A program made the position numbers and the translations under genes. Positions 27,551 to 36,186 of a DNA stretch of 64,000 bases are shown here, in pieces. The notes below the pieces were generated by a model. It searched no databases and was not told the origin of the DNA. It saw only the letters and a program-made list of their open reading frames with translations. Each line of letters begins with the position of its first letter. The stretch's first letter is position 1. Location: positions 333,001 through 397,000 of the forward strand of contig JACKPC010000002.1 in NCBI GenBank assembly GCA_024233835.1, in the 5' to 3' direction. Origin of the DNA: Leptospiraceae bacterium (GTDB lineage Bacteria; Spirochaetota; Leptospiria; Leptospirales; Leptospiraceae).

Positions 27551-27596
27551 TGCTTGCATATATTTGTATAGTATATATATTTAATGTATGCAAGCA
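27551..27596. promoter_or_regulatory. inverted repeat over the start of the radical SAM gene, with promoter
   Basis: TGCTTGCATA (27551-27560) and TATGCAAGCA (27587-27596) are perfect 10-bp arms around a 26-base AT spacer. The right arm includes the ATG of the radical SAM gene at 27588. TTGCAT at 27554-27559 and TATATT at 27576-27581 could be -35 and -10 boxes 16 bp apart. Transcription would then begin at or very near the ATG, giving a leaderless mRNA. Promoter assignment is inference. Confidence 0.45.
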
Positions 27597-28649
27597 GATC
27601 GTTTTCATACACCCAATCGCGGAGCTACAATAAACCCGGAAGGTCGCTTTGAATCCCAATCCTATCAGGATTTTCAGGACGGTTGGGAAATTCCGGAAGA
27701 AAAGCAAAAACTGGAAACCATCGTCTATACAGAATATGCTAAGTCTATCATAACACGAAACGATTCCCCGGATGTTCCGACCGAAAAAACTTTAAACCCC
27801 TACCGGGGCTGTGAGCACGGTTGTATTTACTGCTATGCAAGGCCGAGTCATTCTTTTTTAAATCTCTCTCCCGGTCTGGACTTTGAGACCAAACTTTTTG
27901 CAAAGAAGAATGCAGCCGAACTCTTAGACAGGGCTTTTCAGAGAAAGAACTATATTTGTCGGCCCATCAGCATTGGTTCCAATACCGACCCCTACCAGCC
28001 TATAGAAAGGAAATGGAAATTAACCCGACAACTTTTAGAAGTGTTCTTAAAATGGCAGCACCCGGTAGCTATCATTACCAAATCCTCCCTTATTAGCAGG
28101 GATCTGGATATCCTATCTGCACTGGCCAAAAAGAACCTGCTTCGTGTTTCCATCACTCTTAGCTCAGCCAATCCTGACTTATTACGTATAATGGAGCCCA
28201 GGGCAGCCTCTTTCACCAGACGCATTTCTACCCTGAAAGCTTTGACTGAAGCCGGAATTCCCACAGGAGTTATGACAGCTCCAATTATACCCAATATCAA
28301 TGATTCCGAAATGGAATATATCCTGAATATTGCTTCAAGAGCCGGTGCTGTTTCCTGCGGATATGTCCTGATTCGTTTACCTTATGAGTTAAAAGATATC
28401 TTTAAAGATTGGCTTCAACAGCATTTTCCGGAAAAGTATAAAAAAGTCATGTCTCTAATTAAGCAAACAAGGGGAGGAAAGGAATACGATTCTGATTTTT
28501 CCCAGAGAATGACCGGTACAGGAGCCTATGCAGAACTATTACTAAACCGCTTCCGCCTGGCCAGGAAGAAATACGGTTTTGAAAAAGAACTAAAGCCCAT
28601 GAGTACGGAGCTTTTCCAGAACGACAGACAACCCTGTCTATTCCCTTGA
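27588..28649 (+). CDS. radical SAM protein, PA0069/SplB-like family
   Basis: A 353-residue radical SAM enzyme. YRGCEHGCIYCYARPSH holds the CxxxCxxC [4Fe-4S] ligands. DFETKLFAKKNAAELL, IGSNTDPYQPIE and SITLSSANPDLLRIMEPRAAS match the PA0069 family, related to spore photoproduct lyase. The reaction is not known. No ribosome site is seen upstream of ATG 27588, in line with a leaderless transcript. Confidence 0.88.
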   Translation: MQADRFHTPNRGATINPEGRFESQSYQDFQDGWEIPEEKQKLETIVYTEYAKSIITRNDSPDVPTEKTLNPYRGCEHGCIYCYARPSHSFLNLSPGLDFETKLFAKKNAAELLDRAFQRKNYICRPISIGSNTDPYQPIERKWKLTRQLLEVFLKWQHPVAIITKSSLISRDLDILSALAKKNLLRVSITLSSANPDLLRIMEPRAASFTRRISTLKALTEAGIPTGVMTAPIIPNINDSEMEYILNIASRAGAVSCGYVLIRLPYELKDIFKDWLQQHFPEKYKKVMSLIKQTRGGKEYDSDFSQRMTGTGAYAELLLNRFRLARKKYGFEKELKPMSTELFQNDRQPCLFP

Positions 28650-29111
28650 AATGGCTCTTTGTTCCAATTTTTCAAGATGTTCTTCTTCTGATAAATCAGG
28701 CTTATACAAGCCCTCAGTCAAATTTTTAAAACACTCTTCATAGGAATTTTTTTTATCTGATATACAGAGGGTTTTTCTAAATCGAATATATTCATTCGTT
28801 TTACAATTTTTTATATCCAGAGATAAGGAAGGATTCTCTTTCTTATAGATTAAACTTAGATAAAAAATGGCATCGACTTCCGAATTTTTTTGGCATTCGC
28901 TCTTTTTTGAAGTTGGATACTGGATATAATTAAAATGATAAGAAAGATATTCCTCAAATTTCGTTCCTATTGTTAATGTTTCAGAATTAATAATCGAAAT
29001 TTCGATCCTTTTTACCTTTTCCATTTGACTGTTTTCCTTTTCCTTCTTAAGCTCTATGGTTCGACAAGTAATGGAAAGAAATAGAAAGAGAATTAGATAG
29101 ATTCTTTTCAT
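28638..29111 (-). CDS. lipoprotein, hypothetical
   Basis: A 157-residue protein with a lipoprotein signal (LILFLFLSITCRTIE, Cys at about 16). The mature region is charged and includes three further Cys residues near the middle and C-terminus. No family is recognised. It is convergent with the radical SAM gene, overlapping its end by 12 bp, and divergent from the hybrid kinase gene. Confidence 0.7.
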   Translation of the reverse strand: MKRIYLILFLFLSITCRTIELKKEKENSQMEKVKRIEISIINSETLTIGTKFEEYLSYHFNYIQYPTSKKSECQKNSEVDAIFYLSLIYKKENPSLSLDIKNCKTNEYIRFRKTLCISDKKNSYEECFKNLTEGLYKPDLSEEEHLEKLEQRAISRE

Positions 29112-29296
29112 GAGCCCTCTGATTTTGTAAAAATTCTTTTTTTTTTAGAAATACATTTGTTTCCTGTATTATCTACTGTATTCTGGTATTTATATGGGTT
29201 TTAATAGAGTAATTCAGAGCTATTTTTATCGCTATTTTTTTTTCCTGTACGATAAATACAGACCTATTTGTTATCTATACAGTTGAGGAAACCTTT

Positions 29297-31417
29297 TTGA
29301 ATTTCCGTATCCCAATACTACTACAAATCTACTTACTGGGCGGATTTATTCTCTTAGGACTTGGAATCTTTATTGTAATTTCCTTTAATGAACTATCTAC
29401 CAAAGAGAATCTAAAAAAGTACAACCATATTTCTAATTTAATTGAAAAAAAATTCGAGGTAGAACTATCACAATGTAATAAAACCGACTGCAACTTAAAT
29501 TCCTCTCTGGATGGAGTTATTTTACCCGAGGATGAATTCATTATTATCTGTAATAATCAGGGAAAAGTCTTATCCTCATTTCAATCCAATCATAAAATAG
29601 GGGATGTATTACAACTTAAAAAGTTAAAAGAAAGAGCTTATATAAATAATATCTATTACGCTCCTGTAAAAGGAACCAAGCTTTTAATAGTCTTAGGTCA
29701 TAATAAAATTTTTAGTTCTTATTTAAATATTGAATATGTTACTGGTAGAATATTCATTGTTATGGCTATTTTATTTGTATTCTCAACTTATTTCTATGGA
29801 AATTGGCTTACTAAAAGATTAAGAAGAATACATTTCTCGATGAAAACTTTAATCGAAAGTTCAAACAATGATCCTTTGTTTTCAGATTCAATAGATGAAG
29901 TTTCTGAAATCGAAAATCTATTATTCCGACTATCTCAAAAATTAGAACAAATAAACGAAGAGACAAAAGGTAAATTACGAGATTTAAGTGAAGAGTTATT
30001 TATCTGCAAAGAAGAATTAGAAGTTTCCCTTTCCAATAATAAAGATGCTACAGAATCCAGAACGATTTTCTTGTCCCACCTAAGCCACGAAATAAGAACT
30101 CATATTAATGCCATCATGGGTTATTTGCAATTATTAAAAAAAGAAAAAGTTTTTGATAACTTTACTTATAAAACAAGAGACTATCTGCAAGGAATATCCA
30201 TAAGCAGTGATAATTTAGTAGAACTTATTACGAATGTATTAAATCTTTCCAGGATAGAATCAGGTAAACTTGAAATAAAAGAAGAAAATGTGAATATAAA
30301 ACTCTTACTTCAGGGAATTTACCACCTGAATAAATCAAAGGCAATAAAGAAAAGTATTAATTTCAATTATTCTTTTGATCCGGATGTTCCGGAATATATC
30401 TATGCAGATAGAGGAAAACTTAATCGTATCCTAACGAATCTTTCTAATAATGCTATCAAATTAAGCTCTCATGGTAGAAAAATAAATTTAAAAATAAGCC
30501 ATCTGGAAGATAAACTAATATTTTCAATTCATTGCGAAGGTGTTAATCTGGCAGCAGAAATTAAGCAGTCTCTATTTGATTATAATATAAAAGACTATGA
30601 ATTCAGGGAATTTGATTATATAAAAACGAGTCTCGGCTTTTACACAGCCAAACAAATGGCTAAGCTGATGGGAGGAGTTTTTGAAATTCAAACGGAATCC
30701 GGTGATGGTTGCAAACTTTTACTATCGATTCATTACATCGCATCCGAACCAAAGCTTGAAACAGTAAGTACTGAAATAAGCTATAAATCTGAACTCATAT
30801 ATAATATATTAATAATAGATGATGACCTCTTTAATCTGGAAATTTTAGAAAGTCTTTTTTCTAACCTTGGCATGAATGTTGAGAAGTCAGATAATCCTCA
30901 TAATATATTCAAAAAACTTTCAAATTTTAAAGCTGATCTTATATTAGTAGATATGAATATGCCATTGATGAATGGTGTTGATCTGGCAAAACAAATAAAA
31001 GAGAGTGATGACTTCAAAAGTATTCCTATCATCGGAATGTCAGCCGATATTTATCTTTACCAGGACAAAAATATAGAAGAGCAATTTGTTGATTTCATTT
31101 ATAAACCCGTCGATTTCTCTCAATTACAGGATAAGGTTAATCAAATCCTCGGAAATAAGAAAACAGAAAATGCTTCAGATAGTCAAATAATGTATCCCCC
31201 CGATCTACAAATGAAAATAAAAGCTCATCTTACAAAAATAAAGGCGATTCCCCTATTCTTTCCTGAAAAAATATTCTCTGAAATGAAATTAATTGAAGAA
31301 CTATGTGAAACAAATAAATTAGCACCACCAAAACTTCTCTCTCAAATAAAAGAAGCTATTTACAACCGAAGGTCATCTGACATTCCCTCATTACTGGAGA
31401 CAGAAGGCCATGTATAA
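29297..31417 (+). CDS. hybrid histidine kinase with degenerate ATP site
   Basis: A 706-residue sensor. Two membrane segments (about 8-28 and 147-165) flank a periplasmic domain. A HisKA domain with the phospho-His in SHLSHEIRTHINAIMGY follows at about 258. The N-box is LNRILTNLSNNAIKLS. Where the G1 box (DxGxG) is expected there is CEGVNLAAE, and in place of the G2 box (GTGLGL) there is KTSLGFYTAKQMAK, so ATP binding is in doubt. A receiver domain follows (VDMNMPLMNG, about 500-615). The start is TTG at 29297 behind GAGG. The next gene overlaps by 8 bp. Confidence 0.85.
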   Translation: MNFRIPILLQIYLLGGFILLGLGIFIVISFNELSTKENLKKYNHISNLIEKKFEVELSQCNKTDCNLNSSLDGVILPEDEFIIICNNQGKVLSSFQSNHKIGDVLQLKKLKERAYINNIYYAPVKGTKLLIVLGHNKIFSSYLNIEYVTGRIFIVMAILFVFSTYFYGNWLTKRLRRIHFSMKTLIESSNNDPLFSDSIDEVSEIENLLFRLSQKLEQINEETKGKLRDLSEELFICKEELEVSLSNNKDATESRTIFLSHLSHEIRTHINAIMGYLQLLKKEKVFDNFTYKTRDYLQGISISSDNLVELITNVLNLSRIESGKLEIKEENVNIKLLLQGIYHLNKSKAIKKSINFNYSFDPDVPEYIYADRGKLNRILTNLSNNAIKLSSHGRKINLKISHLEDKLIFSIHCEGVNLAAEIKQSLFDYNIKDYEFREFDYIKTSLGFYTAKQMAKLMGGVFEIQTESGDGCKLLLSIHYIASEPKLETVSTEISYKSELIYNILIIDDDLFNLEILESLFSNLGMNVEKSDNPHNIFKKLSNFKADLILVDMNMPLMNGVDLAKQIKESDDFKSIPIIGMSADIYLYQDKNIEEQFVDFIYKPVDFSQLQDKVNQILGNKKTENASDSQIMYPPDLQMKIKAHLTKIKAIPLFFPEKIFSEMKLIEELCETNKLAPPKLLSQIKEAIYNRRSSDIPSLLETEGHV

Positions 31418-32576
31418 TATTCTTATTGTAGATGATGACATTCAAAACATTAAAATTTGTGAAAGCATCCTGCTTAAAAATGATTATTCTGTAGGTTTTT
31501 TGCTCGAATCCCAATTATTAATCGATCGCTTAAATGTAAAAAAACCGGATCTTATTTTATTAGATGTTTATATGCCGGAGATTGATGGAATCACTCTTTT
31601 ACAGGAAATTAAAAAACATAAGTATCTATCTAATATTCCAATCATTATGTTAACCTCAGATGATGATCCGGATTTACTCTCCCGTTGTTTTGATGGAGGA
31701 GCATTTGATTTCATTCATAAACCTGTTAATGATAAAATGCTTCTTGCACGTATTAAAAATATTATTGATCGTAACTGGATAATAAAACAGGTAGAATTCC
31801 AGAAAGAAAGTCTTGAAATCTCAGAGAAAGTAATCAGTCAGTTATATGATCAAATATTAAGAGATTTGAATAGAGCCAGAAAGATCCAAACAACTCTTGT
31901 AAGTCAAAACTTCCCCAAGAGTTCACATTTTTCCTTTCATTCCCTTTATTCTCCGGTAGATATGGTGGGTGGGGATTTTATAATTTTTGATAGAACTCAG
32001 GAGGATTTAATAGAAATTTTCTTTGGAGATGTATCCGGTCATGGTGTCTCTTCTGCCATGATAGCCTGTATGGCAATCCTTGCCTTTAAAGTAGCCGTTC
32101 AAACCCCCAAATCTCCATCACAGAACCTTATACAAATGCATGAGCTCTTATTTCCCGTAATCAATGGAATTCATTTCATATCGGCTGTTTATTTGCAGTA
32201 CAAACCTTTTTCAAAAGTCCTGCATTATTCTTATGCCGGCCATCATCCCATTATTTTAGAAAGATCCAACGAAATTCAAGAACTCGAAGGTATGGGAACT
32301 GCTATGGTTTTATTCTCCGAAATTCATGTAGAAGATTACCAAATTTCTTTACAGAATGATGATAAAATCCTTCTTTATTCAGATGGTCTCATTGAAAATT
32401 TTAACCAGGAAAACGAAATGTATGGCTTAAATGGCCTCACCGAATCCTATAAAAGAAGAAAGGAAGAAAAAGACTTCGAGTTATTTTTACAGGGTCTCGC
32501 CGAAGATGCCAGAAACTATTGCCTCGGTAATCTTAGAGATGATATTACCCTGCTTCTCCTAAAACAGAAATCTTAG
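31410..32576 (+). CDS. response regulator with PP2C (SpoIIE/RsbU) phosphatase
   Basis: A 388-residue protein. Residues 1-122 are a receiver domain with acidic pocket VDDD and phospho-Asp in LILLDVYMPEIDG; Lys is in FDFIHKPVND. A helix links it to a PP2C domain (about 165-388) with MVGGDF, FGDVSGHGVSSAM and LYSDGLIE, carrying the metal-binding Asp residues. It would dephosphorylate a STAS partner when its receiver is phosphorylated. It overlaps the kinase gene by 8 bp, so the two proteins are made together. Confidence 0.92.
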   Translation: MYNILIVDDDIQNIKICESILLKNDYSVGFLLESQLLIDRLNVKKPDLILLDVYMPEIDGITLLQEIKKHKYLSNIPIIMLTSDDDPDLLSRCFDGGAFDFIHKPVNDKMLLARIKNIIDRNWIIKQVEFQKESLEISEKVISQLYDQILRDLNRARKIQTTLVSQNFPKSSHFSFHSLYSPVDMVGGDFIIFDRTQEDLIEIFFGDVSGHGVSSAMIACMAILAFKVAVQTPKSPSQNLIQMHELLFPVINGIHFISAVYLQYKPFSKVLHYSYAGHHPIILERSNEIQELEGMGTAMVLFSEIHVEDYQISLQNDDKILLYSDGLIENFNQENEMYGLNGLTESYKRRKEEKDFELFLQGLAEDARNYCLGNLRDDITLLLLKQKS

Positions 32577-32626
32577 ATATATCCAAAAAAGCTTTACAAG
32601 TAAATATATTATGTTACTCTGTTATT

Positions 32627-33004
32627 ATGGATTCAAAACTCAGAGCTTCTTTAATAAGAGAAGCAAATCAGGCCTTTAATGAAGGTGATATAACAAAAGC
32701 CAGGCAATTATACGTACAAACAGACTATAAAGATGGTTTAATTCGACTTGGTGATTACTATATGTATGATAAAAAGCTACCTATGCTGGCTTATGGTTAT
32801 TATAAAAAAGCCGGCAAACAGGATAAGGTGGATGAAATCTTTCAAAGGATGTTGTACGCTCTTTCTGAATGGCTCGGTCGAGATAAATTTAAAATTCAAA
32901 AGGTTGAAACAAAACCACTGGATCCTTCTGATTTTACCGTACACCCTACACTCAAAGCCAAAGCTCTTGAAATCTTAAAAAATCAAAAGGGTAAACAATC
33001 CTGA
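32627..33004 (+). CDS. conserved-looking hypothetical protein, TPR-like
   Basis: A 125-residue helical protein with repeats of the tetratricopeptide type (LIREANQAFNEGDITKARQLY, LIRLGDYYMYDKKLPMLAYGYY). There is no signal peptide or membrane segment. The stop codon (33002-33004) overlaps the HAD gene start, giving a CTGA junction. Function unknown. Confidence 0.72.
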   Translation: MDSKLRASLIREANQAFNEGDITKARQLYVQTDYKDGLIRLGDYYMYDKKLPMLAYGYYKKAGKQDKVDEIFQRMLYALSEWLGRDKFKIQKVETKPLDPSDFTVHPTLKAKALEILKNQKGKQS

Positions 33005-33717
33005 AGCCCTATCTTTTCCTTGATGTAGGTGACACCTTAATTCGACTGCGAGTTCCACCGGGTGAAATATACTATGATATCTTTCGCTCGCAGGGCTACA
33101 TTCCTTATGAAGTTTCAGAAACAGAACTAAAAGAAGCTTTTAATTCTGCCTGGCAGGATATGTCCACCCGGGCTCCCTCAGATCATAAAGACAGATATAT
33201 TCATCATAAAAATGGGCACGATGGATATTGGATAGAATTGATAAATACATTTCTTAATTATATCGGATCCAAACGTTATCCTATGGCAGAGCTATATCAC
33301 AGTATTTTTATTCGTTTTGAAGATGAAAATCTCTGGGAAGTCGAAGGTACTTTTTTTGAACTCTATGAGTTTATAAAATCAAAAGGAATAGGCTTTGGTT
33401 TAATTTCCAACTGGGATCTACGACTCAGAGGTTTACTTTCAAGAATGAGACTCCTGCCCTATTTTGATCCGGTTTTAATTTCAGCAGAATTTGGTTATGA
33501 AAAGCCTTCCTTAAAAATATTTCAAAAAGCAATGGAATTAAGTGGGGAATCTCCTGAGAACCATATTTACGTAGGAGACAAGCCTGAGCTTGATTACTAT
33601 CCACCCAGGAAATTGGGTTGGAATTCTTTTATCATAAAGACAAAAAGACTTCCGGAAGATAATTCAATCCAGATGATTAGTACATTGTCTGAGCTTATTC
33701 ATCGGATAGATTGGTAG
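33001..33717 (+). CDS. HAD-superfamily hydrolase with CTG start
   Basis: A 238-residue haloacid dehalogenase-type phosphohydrolase. Motif I is LFLDVGDTL just after the start, motif II LISNWD, motif III lysine in FGYEKPSLK, motif IV VGDKPELDYY. Motif I lies upstream of the first ATG of the frame at 33160, and an in-frame TAA stands at 32992. The only plausible start is CTG at 33001 (or ATC at 32998), with AAAAGGG 9 bases before it. The substrate is unknown. The gene overlaps the TPR-like gene by 4 bp. Confidence 0.86.
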   Translation: MKPYLFLDVGDTLIRLRVPPGEIYYDIFRSQGYIPYEVSETELKEAFNSAWQDMSTRAPSDHKDRYIHHKNGHDGYWIELINTFLNYIGSKRYPMAELYHSIFIRFEDENLWEVEGTFFELYEFIKSKGIGFGLISNWDLRLRGLLSRMRLLPYFDPVLISAEFGYEKPSLKIFQKAMELSGESPENHIYVGDKPELDYYPPRKLGWNSFIIKTKRLPEDNSIQMISTLSELIHRIDW

Positions 33718-34903
33718 AACTCACTTTTCGAATCCTGAGAGTTTCTCCATCTATTTCATCCCGGCTTAAAGCTCTTTTTATTTTTAAAGCTCTATCTATT
33801 TTCAAATTAATTTTTCTGGGTTTCTGTAATCTTTCATGTTTGGAATCTGTTAATATTTGAACAATAATTTCGGCTCCATCCGGATGATGTTTATGGTATA
33901 GTACCTGAGCGACCTCATGTGTATTTAACAAAACAAGAGAACCTTTTTTATATTCGGCTCGCTTCGCCAGAGAGGTCTGGATATCATGTATAAATTTCTC
34001 AGCTATTCTTGGAGCAAAATGTGTTCCGGTATAGGTTTCAATCACTTGAATTGACTCTTCAGGAGAAAAGGCAGGTTTATAAGACCGGACTGCCGTCAAA
34101 GCGTCATATACATCCGCAAGAGCTACGATCACAGAATAGTCATCTAATTTATCTCCCATAATTCCTCTGGGATAACCTTTTCCATCATATCTTTCATGAT
34201 GCTCATAAGCCATATTTATCACCCGTGAATTTAAATGAGTATCTGACTTCATAATTCTATAGGAGTGGGTTGGATGAGATTTCATGATTCGTTTTTCTTC
34301 TTCTGAAAGCACACTTGTTTTATTGATTAGGCTGGAAGGTACCGCAATCTTTCCTATATCGTGCAGAAGACCGCCAAGGCCAATTAGCTTGATTTCTTCA
34401 TCAGAATAGCCCATCTTCTGAGCCAGGCTTAAAGAAATAATCGCAACATTAACCGAGTGACAGAATGTATAATCATCATGATTTCGTAAATCCAGAAGAT
34501 TAATAATAGTCGATGAATCCTGTTTGATTTCATCATAAATTTGGAGTATAGATTCCGAGCAGGATTGAAAATCTATAGCTTCATGATTATTTAAAAAACT
34601 AAAGGTTAAGTTCCTTAAACCACTCAAACAGGATCGAATAGATTCTTTGGAAAAAATCCCCCTGTGATAACCTGTGAGTAAAGACTCAAGTCTATCTTCT
34701 TCACGTTTTTCCCAATCAGATTTCTCATATTCCTCTTTTGCCCTCGGAAAATATTCAAGATAGGTAAGTTTCTCTTTTAAAAAAAATTTCTGTATTTCCC
34801 TGGTGAAAACAACACGTTCATTCAGTACAATTTCACCTTTTTCATTAATCAGAGTGCCATCCAGTATGGTTCCTATCCTGAGTTTTTCAAGAGCAATCTT
34901 CAA
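33695..34903 (-). CDS. HD-GYP cyclic di-GMP phosphodiesterase
   Basis: A 402-residue protein. The C-terminal HD-GYP domain (about 140-330) has GLLHDIGKIAVP, SHPTHSYRI, EHHERYDGKGYPRG, and LADVYDALTA, the metal and substrate motifs. These enzymes hydrolyse c-di-GMP. The N-terminal 130 residues are of unknown role. It starts at TTG 34903, three bases after the SET gene stop, so translation is coupled. It overlaps the HAD gene by 23 bp convergently. Confidence 0.92.
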   Translation of the reverse strand: MKIALEKLRIGTILDGTLINEKGEIVLNERVVFTREIQKFFLKEKLTYLEYFPRAKEEYEKSDWEKREEDRLESLLTGYHRGIFSKESIRSCLSGLRNLTFSFLNNHEAIDFQSCSESILQIYDEIKQDSSTIINLLDLRNHDDYTFCHSVNVAIISLSLAQKMGYSDEEIKLIGLGGLLHDIGKIAVPSSLINKTSVLSEEEKRIMKSHPTHSYRIMKSDTHLNSRVINMAYEHHERYDGKGYPRGIMGDKLDDYSVIVALADVYDALTAVRSYKPAFSPEESIQVIETYTGTHFAPRIAEKFIHDIQTSLAKRAEYKKGSLVLLNTHEVAQVLYHKHHPDGAEIIVQILTDSKHERLQKPRKINLKIDRALKIKRALSRDEIDGETLRIRKVSSTNLSDE

Positions 34904-34906
34904 TTT

Positions 34907-35386
34907 CTAGTTTCTGTAAAAGTTTTTTGCTTTTTCCGTACTGACATATAAGCGAGTGAAGTAAGAACCATAATTCAAATAGATCTCATCTCCTGCTTCA
35001 ATTCTTTTTACAGCCTGTATTTGAATATAGGGAGAAGTTTTCTTTTCTAAAAACTCTACGTTAAACGCCTTCTTTCCGCTTACTCTTTTTCTATCTACAG
35101 TTGCCGGAGAATGATTTATATAACCCAGTAGCATTTTCTTATCAGGGTGAATATAAGCATATCCTTTTACTTCGAGACCGGTAATATCCAGCATGTGGGA
35201 ACAATCTACTCCTTTTTCTTCGAGCCTCTCCCCCTCTTCCTCTGTTATAAGTTTACCTTCGTAATCACCCAGGATTTCTCCTTTTTCAAAATCCCTGGCA
35301 GCAAAAAGTCCATACCCCGCATTCGGTATAAGACTTGGCTTTACAATAAAATCTTTTGATTTATACAGAACTTTTTGTTGTTTCAT
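34907..35386 (-). CDS. SET-domain protein, probable lysine methyltransferase
   Basis: A 159-residue protein consisting of one SET domain. GYGLFAARDFEKGEILGDYEG is the N-terminal SET motif, YINHSPATVDRKR the central NHS-type motif, and DEIYLNYGSYF the C-terminal catalytic Tyr motif. SET proteins methylate lysine using S-adenosylmethionine; bacterial targets are mostly unknown. It lies inside the plsC-like/HD-GYP operon: its start overlaps the upstream gene by 26 bp and its stop is 3 bp from the next start. Confidence 0.85.
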   Translation of the reverse strand: MKQQKVLYKSKDFIVKPSLIPNAGYGLFAARDFEKGEILGDYEGKLITEEEGERLEEKGVDCSHMLDITGLEVKGYAYIHPDKKMLLGYINHSPATVDRKRVSGKKAFNVEFLEKKTSPYIQIQAVKRIEAGDEIYLNYGSYFTRLYVSTEKAKNFYRN

Positions 35387-36056
35387 TTCCTGTTCCCTCT
35401 TTCTTTTTTGGTGGAGGAAAATTATATGAGAAACCGGACAGTTCCCCCATTTCTACCATTCTTTCATGAAAAAATTGAGAAGCATCCATTCCTGACTGAA
35501 AAAAATGAACCTTTCCAATTTTAAGAGTGGCTTTTTTCCTTAAAAAACCTTTTTCATAAGAAATTCCCAGACAGACTACGGCAACTTTTTCTTTTGGTTT
35601 CCCCATGACAAACCGAAAACCGGCTTCTTTCCCTCTTCCCATTTTTCCCGGTACCCGGGTTTGCTCTGGAAATATTCCCAGCATGTTTCCCGCATGAAGT
35701 ACTTTTCTCGCAAGAATTAACTGACTTTTACTTTTTTCAGGATTTTCTCGATTAATGGGTACCCCTCCACATTTTAAGAAAAAACCCATAAATATAGGAG
35801 AAGCGAGAGCGTCTTTCATTACACACCAGAAATCATTTCTTTTTCCGGAGGCCCTGGTAAGCACGCTATAGCCGAGTGGAATATCATGGTAACTGGAATG
35901 CTTGGATAGGATTAAAAGCGGACCCTCATTGGGTATATTTTCCGTACCTTCGATTCGAACATTAAAAAAGATTCTGTAAAATGCAGAACCCAATATATAT
36001 AATATTCCGGAAGGTATTCTCCTTTTGCCCGGATGGCCTTCAAACTTTTCTTTCAT
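35361..36056 (-). CDS. 1-acyl-sn-glycerol-3-phosphate acyltransferase (PlsC-type)
   Basis: A 231-residue acyltransferase. SKHSSYHDIP gives the catalytic HX4D motif, GGVPINRENPEKSKSQL is the second block, and FPEQTRVPG the third. The enzyme acylates lysophosphatidate or a similar lipid at the inner membrane. It is the first gene in an overlapping set with SET and HD-GYP genes. Confidence 0.88.
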   Translation of the reverse strand: MKEKFEGHPGKRRIPSGILYILGSAFYRIFFNVRIEGTENIPNEGPLLILSKHSSYHDIPLGYSVLTRASGKRNDFWCVMKDALASPIFMGFFLKCGGVPINRENPEKSKSQLILARKVLHAGNMLGIFPEQTRVPGKMGRGKEAGFRFVMGKPKEKVAVVCLGISYEKGFLRKKATLKIGKVHFFQSGMDASQFFHERMVEMGELSGFSYNFPPPKKKEGTGNETTKSSV

Positions 36057-36186
36057 TCTGGAGTTATTCTGCCCGGTATCAGGAATTGGATCAAGACTTT
36101 TTATTCCTCTTTAAATTTTTACAAAAAAAGACTTTTTTTCTATTCTTTTCCACCCATACTTTCTATCTTTGTTTTGGGACTTTGGA

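Noticed and set aside
33160..33717. HAD gene starting at ATG 33160
   Set aside because: It would remove motif I of the enzyme, which is plainly coded upstream in the same frame.
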